From: SLAN01 sp964565375
GTDB lineage: Bacteria > Spirochaetota > Spirochaetia > DSM-27196 > SKKC01
DNA: 15,795 nucleotides
Assembly (NCBI GenBank): GCA_964565375.1
Contig: CAZMEV010000075.1
Location: 1-15,795, forward strand
Direction of reading: 5' to 3'
Below, in pieces: positions 1 through 5,469 of this stretch; position 1 is the stretch's first letter; every line of letters begins with the position of its first letter. Both the position numbers and the translations under genes were made by a program. The notes under the pieces are model-generated. The model saw only the letters and a program-made list of their open reading frames with translations. It was not told the origin of the DNA and ran no database searches.

Positions 1-48
1 TTAAAATGGGACGTCGTCCTCGAATTAAAATGGGACGTCGTCCTCGAA
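1..48. repeat. 24-bp perfect tandem duplication over the ssb 3' end
   Basis: Bases 1-24 and 25-48 are identical. Read on the minus strand each copy encodes Phe-Glu-Asp-Asp-Val-Pro-Phe and then TAA. The acidic tip and stop codon of ssb are therefore present twice in the same frame, the second copy lying just beyond the first stop. Because the window begins exactly at the repeat, more copies may lie to the left. Whether this is a genuine duplication or an assembly artefact cannot be decided from this sequence. Confidence 0.9.
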
Positions 49-486
49 GTCTTCCACCGGATCAGCCGGTCCAGGACCACCACCGAACGGTTCGCCGCCC
101 GAACGCGACCCGCCTGCTGATGTGCCGGCTCCGGATCCCGGGGATCCACCGCCACCGTCGCCACGGCCACCGAGGAGCTGGATATTGTTGCAGAATATCT
201 CCACTTTGCTCCGGGTCTGACCGTCCTGTTCCCAGCGGTTCTGAACGAGTTCACCGTCGACACCGACCTGTTTCCCTTTGGTCAGGTAGCGGCTGACAGC
301 CTCCCCCATTCGTCCGAAGATAACAACGTCAAAGAAGTTCGCTTCGTCGACCCACTGATCCCCCTGCTTACGCCGGCGGTTAATGGCGAGCCCGAACTTC
401 GTAATCTGCATGCCTCCCTGGGTAACCTTGACGTCCGCGTCGCGGACAAGACGACCCACAAGGGTAACACGATTAATGTCGGCCAT
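25..486 (-). CDS. ssb: Single-stranded DNA-binding protein SSB
   Basis: SSB coats single-stranded DNA during replication, repair and recombination and recruits partner proteins through its acidic C-terminal tip. Residues 1 to about 108 form the OB-fold, opening MADINRVTLVGRL, with NFFDVVIFGRMGE in the middle. A Gly/Ser/Pro-rich flexible linker follows and the chain ends in DDVPF, a close variant of the classic DDDIPF tip. I start it at ATG 486: the AGGAGG at 502-497 lies 10 nt upstream, and MADINRV is the usual N-terminus. An in-frame GTG at 495 is only 1 nt from that Shine-Dalgarno and is unlikely. The gene starts 5 nt after the rpsF stop, so the two are co-transcribed. The codons for the tail and stop are tandemly duplicated downstream. 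Confidence 0.96.
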   Translation of the reverse strand: MADINRVTLVGRLVRDADVKVTQGGMQITKFGLAINRRRKQGDQWVDEANFFDVVIFGRMGEAVSRYLTKGKQVGVDGELVQNRWEQDGQTRSKVEIFCNNIQLLGGRGDGGGGSPGSGAGTSAGGSRSGGEPFGGGPGPADPVEDFEDDVPF

Positions 487-491
487 AGTGC

Positions 492-773
492 TCACGCCTC
501 CTGGCGTACTACCATGAACCGAAGCAGATCGTCCTTATGACGCAGGGCTGATTCAACCTCGGCGACCGTTTCCGGCGCCATTTCACTGACAAAGAGAAAA
601 TAATGTCCCTGATGGACATCCTTGATCGGGTAGGCAAGCGTTCGCAAACCCATGTCGTCCTCTTTGACGACGTTTGCGTTGAGCTTTCCGAGCTCACTTC
701 GTACCATGTCCCGGCCGCGGTTAAAGACTTCGTCTTCCGGACGGAACACGCACATTACCTCGTAATTGCGCAT
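492..773 (-). CDS. rpsF: 30S ribosomal protein S6
   Basis: S6 is a component of the small ribosomal subunit platform, where it binds 16S rRNA together with S18. The 93-residue product has the usual length and the family pattern: MRNYEVMCVFRPE at the N-terminus, GLRTLAYPIKDVHQGHYFLF in the middle, and the helix ending in KDDLLRFMVVR. An AGGAGG lies at 790-785, 11 nt upstream of the ATG. The next gene is ssb, the conserved rpsF-ssb arrangement; rpsR and rplI would be expected beyond the left edge. It is divergent from the gene at 911, leaving 137 bp between the two start codons that should hold both promoters. I could not pick a convincing -35/-10 pair there. Confidence 0.97.
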   Translation of the reverse strand: MRNYEVMCVFRPEDEVFNRGRDMVRSELGKLNANVVKEDDMGLRTLAYPIKDVHQGHYFLFVSEMAPETVAEVESALRHKDDLLRFMVVRQEA

Positions 774-843
774 AATTGATTATGCCTCCTTGTGGACTAT
801 TGACCCTGAGAACACGTACGTTTTCAGAGTAAAGAGGAACCTC

Positions 844-897
844 ATGGCTATCACGCAGTGGAAACGAGTGTCAAGACAAGCACGATCCTGCCGATAG
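844..897 (+). CDS. Possible 17-codon leader ORF
   Basis: An ATG at 844 is preceded by AGAGGA (833-838) at 5 nt spacing and opens a 17-codon frame ending in TAG at 895-897, 13 nt before the ATG of the next gene. The peptide is basic and resembles nothing I know. The downstream gene has no clear Shine-Dalgarno of its own, so translation could be coupled through this leader. This rests only on spacing and start quality; chance is a fair alternative. Confidence 0.22.
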   Translation: MAITQWKRVSRQARSCR

Positions 898-910
898 TTG
901 GCGTAACGAT

Positions 911-1366
911 ATGGCTGCACGCGTTAACTACGAAGACAACATTTTTTATCTCTCCTCCCTGATCAAGACGCTGTCGACCGGGGTTTCTCTCGATATAGAT
1001 AGCGAGATCTTTCGCGAGAAAATTATTGAAGACGTGGCATTTGTTCATGCGACTATTTCCAGGCTGCATGATTCACTTCGCGATAACGTGTATCTGATTC
1101 GCCGCATGGAATACATGCGCGACCTCTCGCGCGCCGTACAGCTCTTCATCGAGTTTCTTGAAAAGATTGATAATCCGGAAACCCCGTTTTATGCAGCGCT
1201 TGCGGAAACGGAGACCACGTTCAAACGGTATCATGATGAGCAGCAGCGAATGCAGCGAGAACTGACCCGCGCCCTGAGATCGTCTCCCTCGAGAACCGAG
1301 GAACAGGAAGACATTATCGGCCGGGACGAGTACCGATTCCTGTTCGAAGACAGCACCGACGAATAG
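911..1366 (+). CDS. Unrecognised 151-residue soluble protein
   Basis: I do not recognise this protein. It is 151 residues, has no signal peptide or membrane segment, and looks largely helical and highly charged. The N-terminal half alternates hydrophobic and charged residues (NIFYLSSLIKTLSTG, then EKIIEDVAFVHATISRLHDSL), followed by a segment with several Arg and Met residues, a Glu/Gln/Arg-rich stretch that could form a coiled coil, and an acidic end. No catalytic or metal-binding motif is visible. The ATG at 911 is the only start in its frame; upstream the frame is open back to 833 without a start codon, and no good ribosome binding site precedes it. It ends 108 bp before pyk on the same strand, so co-transcription with pyk is possible. 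Codon usage resembles its neighbours. Confidence 0.75.
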   Translation: MAARVNYEDNIFYLSSLIKTLSTGVSLDIDSEIFREKIIEDVAFVHATISRLHDSLRDNVYLIRRMEYMRDLSRAVQLFIEFLEKIDNPETPFYAALAETETTFKRYHDEQQRMQRELTRALRSSPSRTEEQEDIIGRDEYRFLFEDSTDE

Positions 1367-1474
1367 TCGCCATCCGGCTGAAAACCACGGCAATTGCAGA
1401 AGCTGCTCACATTTTTGTACTCTACGATGGCTCGGGACGCAACGCCGCCCGACGGTGGAGGCCACTCGCTCAGT

Positions 1475-3253
1475 ATGAAACAGATTAGAAAAACGAAAAT
1501 TGTCTGTACGCTCGGACCCGCAGTCGATGATTTCGAGAGCATCAAAAAGCTCATACAGTCCGGAATGAATGTTGCGCGGCTGAATTTTTCTCACGGGTCT
1601 CATGAGGAGCATCGACGAAGAATTCAACACGTACGCGATGCAACCTTTGAACTCGGCACCCCGGTTGCAATCATGGTGGATACGAAGGGTCCGGAGATCC
1701 GCACCGGAGATATCGCAGACGGCGGTACAATTGAAATTCACCACGACAACAGAATTACGATCACAACGGAACAGGTGCCTGGAACCCACGAACGGCTCTC
1801 TGTTTCATACGAAAAACTCCCCGAAGACGTCAGGCCGGGCCACAATATTTTTATTGCTGACGGTCTTATTGACCTTGAAGTTGAAGCGGTGGAAGGATCC
1901 GAAATCCACTGCGTAATCCGTCACGGCGGCATTATCGGATCGCGAAAAAACGTGAATGTTCCCGGTATCCGCCCGCAGCTTCCTTCCATGACCGAAAAGG
2001 ACCGCCAGGACATTCTCTTCGCTATCGAAGAGGGCGTGGACTTCATTGCCGCGAGCTTCATCCGGCGCGCCGAAAACGTGGTCGATATACGCGAAATTCT
2101 CGATCGTGAGGAATCGGCCATACGGATCATTGCCAAGATCGAAGATGAAGAGGGTCTTGAGAATATCGATGATATTATCCGCGTCTCCGACGGGGTAATG
2201 GTCGCTCGGGGGGATCTCGGTGTCCAGCTTTCCACCGAGGAAATCCCGATGGCTCAGAAGCGGGTGATTGCCAAATGCAACCGCGAAAACAAGCCTGTTA
2301 TAACGGCGACCCAGATGCTCGACAGCATGATTCACAATCCCAACCCGACAAGGGCGGAACTCACCGATGTAGCAAACGCTATTTTTGATGGCACGGACTG
2401 CGTCATGCTTTCGGGAGAAACCGCCGGCGGGAAGCATCCATTCGCCTCCACAGCTATGCTGCACCGCATCGCAATGGCCGTTGAGTTGTCGGAGGAATAC
2501 CGGCTGCGGTGCCGGGAGCACTTTGAATCATTTCGCGGAATCACCCACGATATGGGACATGCGGTTGCGAAGTCCGCCTACAGCCTTGCACGGGACGTGG
2601 AGGCCAGAGCGATTATCTCACCAAGCATGCGGGGAAACAGTCCCCGCCAGCTCAGCCAGTTCCGCCCCCTTGCCACAATACTCGCCGTAACCGTGAGTGA
2701 TTCGGTACAGCGACAGCTGCTGCTGCACTGGGGTATTGTGCCGATCCGCACTGAAGTGGTCAGCGACTCCGACGCCATGATCCAGAACGCGCTGCGACTC
2801 GCGCTTTCCGGGGGCTATGTCGAGCGCCTCGATCGTGTAGTCACCGCAGCAGGTATTCCGGTGAACTCCCCCATCATGATGAACACGGTGAAAGTGCACT
2901 TTCTCGGCAATATTCTCAGCCGTGGACGTTCGGGGTTTGGCGGCACGGCAAGCGGCCGTGTGGTGCATTGTCACGATCCACAGACAGCGAGGCGACGGCT
3001 CAAGCTTGACGGAAGCGAAATCATGGTAACCCGCACGTTTACGCGCGAACACCTTCCCCTTGCCGAAGGGCTCGCAGGTGTCATTGTGGAGGAAGGCAGC
3101 CCCGTTTCGCCGGAAGAAATCCAGCGACGAAGCCCATCTCTCGTGTATATCGGAGAAGTCCCCGACGCATTCAACAGCTTCGAGGAGCGTCTGTATGTGA
3201 GCCTCGACAGCGAAGAGTTGATTATCTACGAAGGCATCGTATCGGGCGAGTAG
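1475..3253 (+). CDS. pyk: Pyruvate kinase with extra C-terminal domain
   Basis: It catalyses phosphoenolpyruvate + ADP to pyruvate + ATP, the last step of glycolysis, in the cytoplasm. Family motifs in order: KTKIVCTLGPA near the N-terminus, ARLNFSHGS around residue 34, MVDTKGPEIRTG around 68, the catalytic IAKIE (Lys221, Glu223), MVARGDLG with metal ligand Asp247, and ITATQMLDSM with NPTRAE. The core ends near residue 484. About 108 further residues resemble the phosphohistidine (PEP-utiliser) domain found at the end of Geobacillus-type pyruvate kinases, giving 592 residues against about 475 for the short form. I chose ATG 1475 because it starts MKQIRKTKIV as in the family; GGTGGAGG lies 13 nt upstream. 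In-frame TTG 1394 and ATG 1427 are weaker alternatives. The stop is followed 1 nt later by a tandem repeat array. Confidence 0.96.
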   Translation: MKQIRKTKIVCTLGPAVDDFESIKKLIQSGMNVARLNFSHGSHEEHRRRIQHVRDATFELGTPVAIMVDTKGPEIRTGDIADGGTIEIHHDNRITITTEQVPGTHERLSVSYEKLPEDVRPGHNIFIADGLIDLEVEAVEGSEIHCVIRHGGIIGSRKNVNVPGIRPQLPSMTEKDRQDILFAIEEGVDFIAASFIRRAENVVDIREILDREESAIRIIAKIEDEEGLENIDDIIRVSDGVMVARGDLGVQLSTEEIPMAQKRVIAKCNRENKPVITATQMLDSMIHNPNPTRAELTDVANAIFDGTDCVMLSGETAGGKHPFASTAMLHRIAMAVELSEEYRLRCREHFESFRGITHDMGHAVAKSAYSLARDVEARAIISPSMRGNSPRQLSQFRPLATILAVTVSDSVQRQLLLHWGIVPIRTEVVSDSDAMIQNALRLALSGGYVERLDRVVTAAGIPVNSPIMMNTVKVHFLGNILSRGRSGFGGTASGRVVHCHDPQTARRRLKLDGSEIMVTRTFTREHLPLAEGLAGVIVEEGSPVSPEEIQRRSPSLVYIGEVPDAFNSFEERLYVSLDSEELIIYEGIVSGE

Positions 3254-3254
3254 C

Positions 3255-3438
3255 AGCCGGGCTGTGCCACATGAGCCGGCTGTGNNNNNNNNNNNNNNNN
3301 NNNNNNNNNNNNNNNNNNNNNNNNNNNNNNNNNNNNNNNNNNNNNNNNNNNNNNNNNNNNNNNNNNNNNNNNNNNNNNNNNNNNCACATGAGCCGGCTGT
3401 GCCACATGAGCCGGCTGTGGCACATGAGCCGGGCTGTG
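3255..3438. repeat. 18-bp tandem repeat array, collapsed around an assembly gap
   Basis: The unit is CCACATGAGCCGGCTGTG. One full copy lies at 3267-3284, preceded by a degenerate partial copy (3255-3266). After the run of N there is a 17-base partial copy (3385-3401), a full copy (3402-3419) and a 19-base variant with an extra G (3420-3438). Each unit carries the 8-bp palindrome AGCCGGCT. The array begins 1 nt after the pyk stop codon. The true copy number is unknown because the assembly broke inside the array. Confidence 0.92.
3285..3384. other. Assembly gap (100 N)
   Basis: There are exactly 100 undetermined bases, the conventional placeholder for a gap of unknown size. Both flanks carry the same 18-bp repeat, so the missing sequence is most simply more copies of it, although other inserted sequence cannot be excluded. 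No protein reading through the N run should be trusted. Confidence 0.98.
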
Positions 3439-3462
3439 GCCCTCGGGAGGCTGTTCAGGTAC

Positions 3463-3491
3463 TTGTACACAACCCTACAAGAATGTAGTAT
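3463..3491 (+). promoter_or_regulatory. Possible sigma-70-type promoter of the activator gene
   Basis: TTGTAC (3463-3468) and TAGTAT (3486-3491) are separated by 17 nt, matching 3 of 6 and 4 of 6 consensus positions. Transcription would start near 3498. The CTAC-N6-GTAG inverted repeat overlaps the spacer and the -10 element, which would suit autorepression. The match is weak and other starts are possible. Confidence 0.3.
3475..3488. promoter_or_regulatory. Candidate operator CTAC-N6-GTAG before the activator gene
   Basis: CTACAAGAATGTAG is an inverted repeat with 4-bp arms (5-bp if CTACA/TGTAG is counted), 38 bp before the activator start codon. It matches the site at 5161-5174 upstream of amtB at 11 of 14 positions, including both arms and an AT just before GTAG. 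The shared motif is visible in the sequence; the protein that binds it is inferred. Confidence 0.45.
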
Positions 3492-3528
3492 CGTCGTTGT
3501 GATCCCACAAAAAGGATGGATACTACAT
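3483..3528. promoter_or_regulatory. 10-bp inverted repeat reaching into the activator start codon
   Basis: ATGTAGTATC (3483-3492) pairs perfectly with GATACTAC plus AT (3519-3528), the last two bases being part of the ATG at 3527. The 26-nt loop holds the AAGGA ribosome binding site (3512-3516) and a smaller repeat, TTGTG (3497-3501) with CACAA (3506-3510). As RNA this would hide the start codon. As DNA it could be a paired operator. If transcription starts near 3498 the RNA version cannot form. Confidence 0.5.
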
Positions 3529-5089
3529 GGCTGAAGGGACTTCCGAAACGCAGGAACGCGGTCGACGGGATCGTGTTTCAGAGCTTGAACTGCTGTTCAG
3601 TATCAGCCAGATTCTTGACCAGAGCCTCGACATAAAAGAAACCGTCCAGCCGGTCCTCAACGCGGTCGCCGACGGACTGCAGATGCGTCGTGGGGCGATC
3701 ACGCTCCTGAACCGGGAAACCGGTGAAATTATTACCGAAGCAGCCTACGGGCTGACGGAGGAGCAGCGGCAGCGGGGACTCTATCGCCTCGGCGAGGGAA
3801 TCACCGGAAAGGTCGTTGAGAGCGGTGAGCCGATGGTAATTCGCTCGGTGCAGGAAAGCGCTGAATTTCTCGATCGGACCGGCGCACGTCGAGTATCCGA
3901 GGACGGTGACGTCAGTTTCCTCTGTGTGCCCATTCGAATCGGGAAGGAAACCCTCGGCGCATTCAGCCTCGACCGGCCTGTCGGCAATGAAACCGAGCTC
4001 AACGACGACGTACGTCTCTTGAGCATTATCTGCTCTATGATAGCCCAGGCGGTGCAAACTCGAAGGGCCGCGATGGAGGAAAAGCGACGACTCCAGGCGG
4101 AAAACGACCGGCTGAAACAGGAACTGCAGAGCCGGTTTCGCCCTTCGAATATTATCGGCAACTCAAACAGCATGCAGACGGTCTTCGACATGATAGCCCA
4201 GGTCTCGCGAAGCGAGGCCACTGTGCTTATCCGCGGCGAAAGCGGCACCGGTAAGGAACTCGTCGCGAATGCGATTCACTTTAACAGCCGCCGCGCCGAC
4301 CGGCCGTTTGTTAAAGTGAACTGCGCAGCGCTGCCGGAAACGGTCATAGAAAGCGAACTCTTCGGACATGAGAAAGGGGCGTTTACCGGGGCTATTTCCT
4401 CGCGCAAAGGTCGGTTCGAGGTTGCTTCCGGCGGAACCATCTTCCTCGATGAAATCGGAGATCTTTCGGCGACAACCCAGGTGAAACTGCTGCGTGTGCT
4501 GCAGGAGAAAGAGTTCGAGCGTGTGGGAGGAAACCAGACGATCCGCACCAACGTGCGGGTAATCGCCGCCACCAACAAGAACCTCGAGGAGCTTATCGCC
4601 GACGGGCGGTTCCGTGAGGATCTCTATTACCGCCTGAATGTCTTCCCCATTCACGTACCGCCGCTTCGCGAACGAAAGAGCGATATTCTCCAGCTTGCCG
4701 ACCACTTCGTTGAAAAGTACTCGAAAGAGAACCACGTTACGATCCGCCGTATTTCCACACCGGCAATCGATCTTCTGACCGCCTATCACTGGCCGGGGAA
4801 TGTCCGCGAGCTCGAGAACTGCATTGAACGGGCTGTTCTGTTGAGCACCGACGAGGTAATCCACAGCCACCATCTTCCGCCGTCGCTCCAGAGCGCCGAA
4901 AGCACCGACACGAGCCTGCACTCCTCGCTCGATGAGGCGCTGAACCAGCTTGAGCGGGATCTGATTCTCGACGCCCTGAAAAGCACCCGGGGAAACATGG
5001 CCCGGGCGGCGCGACTGCTCGATGTAACCGAGCGGGTCATGGGCCTGCGTGTCCAGAAACATGGCATAGACCCCAGAAACTACCGATAA
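3527..5089 (+). CDS. NifA-like sigma-54-dependent transcriptional activator (GAF-AAA+-Fis HTH)
   Basis: This is a bacterial enhancer-binding protein that uses ATP to open promoters bound by sigma-54 RNA polymerase. Residues about 18-178 form a GAF sensor domain, about 180-202 a short coiled-coil linker (EEKRRLQAENDRLKQEL), about 208-440 the AAA+ motor, and about 488-520 a Fis-type DNA-binding helix-turn-helix. The motor has Walker A GESGTGKE (237-244), the sigma-54 contact loop GAFTGA (284-289), Walker B IFLDE (305-309) and the FREDLYYRLNVF arginine region. The N-terminal sensor is a GAF, as in NifA, and not a response-regulator receiver as in NtrC. In NifA-type proteins this GAF can respond to 2-oxoglutarate or PII, which I infer but cannot see here. 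AAGGA lies 10 nt before the ATG. The neighbouring amtB has a sigma-54 promoter, so amtB-glnK is the likely target. No nitrogenase genes are in the window, so the name nifA is not justified. Confidence 0.93.
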   Translation: MAEGTSETQERGRRDRVSELELLFSISQILDQSLDIKETVQPVLNAVADGLQMRRGAITLLNRETGEIITEAAYGLTEEQRQRGLYRLGEGITGKVVESGEPMVIRSVQESAEFLDRTGARRVSEDGDVSFLCVPIRIGKETLGAFSLDRPVGNETELNDDVRLLSIICSMIAQAVQTRRAAMEEKRRLQAENDRLKQELQSRFRPSNIIGNSNSMQTVFDMIAQVSRSEATVLIRGESGTGKELVANAIHFNSRRADRPFVKVNCAALPETVIESELFGHEKGAFTGAISSRKGRFEVASGGTIFLDEIGDLSATTQVKLLRVLQEKEFERVGGNQTIRTNVRVIAATNKNLEELIADGRFREDLYYRLNVFPIHVPPLRERKSDILQLADHFVEKYSKENHVTIRRISTPAIDLLTAYHWPGNVRELENCIERAVLLSTDEVIHSHHLPPSLQSAESTDTSLHSSLDEALNQLERDLILDALKSTRGNMARAARLLDVTERVMGLRVQKHGIDPRNYR

Positions 5090-5090
5090 G

Positions 5091-5114
5091 CAGGCGCCGT
5101 CCGCAGCGCGCCTG
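5091..5114 (+). terminator. Hairpin just after the activator gene
   Basis: CAGGCGC (5091-5097) pairs with GCGCCTG (5108-5114) across a 10-nt loop, starting 1 nt after the stop codon. There is no run of T after it, so it is not a classic intrinsic terminator. It may act as a weak or factor-dependent terminator or stabilise the 3' end. Confidence 0.4.
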
Positions 5115-5156
5115 AAGCACAACGGAAGCCTGCTCACAAGCTTGGGGTATACAGCG

Positions 5157-5178
5157 AAAACTACCACTATGTAGTTTT
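5157..5178. promoter_or_regulatory. Candidate operator AAAACTAC-N6-GTAGTTTT upstream of amtB
   Basis: This is a perfect inverted repeat with 8-bp arms and a CACTAT centre. Its core, CTAC-N6-GTAG (5161-5174), is the same as the site before the activator gene. A related copy, ATAC-N6-GTAGTTTT (5191-5208), lies exactly 30 bp downstream, about three helical turns, as is common for activator sites. The pair sits roughly 220-260 bp upstream of the predicted amtB transcription start, within reach of an enhancer-binding protein. The arm is followed by T residues, so a weak AT-rich terminator for the upstream gene is an alternative. Confidence 0.5.
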
Positions 5179-5287
5179 TTACTCTGTTTAATACATTTTT
5201 GTAGTTTTCTTTATCCTACACCACCTTTATGAATGCTTGTCACACTGCGTTTTCAACCTCGCATCTGTAGAAATCTCATAAAATATT

Positions 5288-5310
5288 TTAACCGGGCGGA
5301 GCTCGGTTAA
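5288..5310. repeat. Inverted repeat with possible 10-bp stem
   Basis: TTAACCG (5288-5294) pairs with CGGTTAA (5304-5310). The inner GGC/GCT bases extend the stem to about 10 pairs including one G-T, leaving a GGA loop. On the plus strand no T run follows. On the minus strand it runs into an A/T-rich stretch, but no minus-strand gene ends here. It may be an operator or a structural element in the sigma-54 upstream region. Confidence 0.45.
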
Positions 5311-5396
5311 GTAATTCCATGACAGGGACATATACGACCCGCACGCCCCATTGCACGGAATCGCGGCCGTTGACATCGACCTATAGAAAAAAGAGT

Positions 5397-5412
5397 TGGC
5401 ACGAAGTATGCA
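5397..5412 (+). promoter_or_regulatory. Sigma-54 (-24/-12) promoter of amtB-glnK
   Basis: The sequence TGGCACGAAGTATGCA matches the sigma-54 consensus TGGCACRNNNNTTGCW at every defined position except one (ATGC in place of TTGC). The invariant GG (5398-5399) and GC (5410-5411) have the required spacing. Transcription should begin near 5422-5424, about 47 nt before the amtB ATG. The gene for a sigma-54-dependent activator is immediately upstream, which strongly supports the call. Confidence 0.85.
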
Positions 5413-5434
5413 AGAAAGGAGGTATCAAAATTCT

Positions 5435-5450
5435 GTTGCACTTCTGCAAC
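5435..5450 (+). promoter_or_regulatory. Small hairpin in the amtB leader
   Basis: GTTGCA (5435-5440) and TGCAAC (5445-5450) form a perfect 6-bp stem with a CTTC loop, 4 nt before the GAGGAGG ribosome binding site (5455-5461). It could stabilise the 5' end of the message or be a DNA operator just downstream of the transcription start. Confidence 0.4.
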
Positions 5451-5469
5451 CAGCGAGGAGGAACGCGTT

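Larger units (their letters stand above)
5090..5469. other. 380-bp regulatory region between the activator gene and amtB
   Basis: I see no gene in this stretch. From left to right it holds the post-stop hairpin (5091-5114), the candidate operators (5157-5208), an AT-rich segment (about 5140-5290) unlike the surrounding GC-rich coding sequence, an inverted repeat (5288-5310), the sigma-54 promoter (5397-5412) and a small hairpin before the amtB ribosome binding site. The AT-rich stretch could be bent or bind IHF, which is common between enhancer and sigma-54 promoter. I did not find a NifA-type TGT-N10-ACA site here. Confidence 0.7.

Noticed and set aside
3420..3436. Sigma-54 promoter from TGGCAC at 3418-3423 before the activator gene
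   Set aside because: The GG element is there, but no GC occurs at the required -12 spacing. The TGGCAC is part of the 18-bp repeat.
5370..5375. TTGACA as a sigma-70 -35 element for amtB
   Set aside because: The hexamer is perfect, but no acceptable -10 lies 16-18 bp downstream. The sigma-54 promoter 22 bp further on is a much better match.
5417..5424. Second strong Shine-Dalgarno (AGGAGGTA) upstream of amtB
   Set aside because: No ATG, GTG or TTG lies at proper spacing, and it falls at the predicted transcription start. The GAGGAGG at 5455-5461 serves the amtB ATG.
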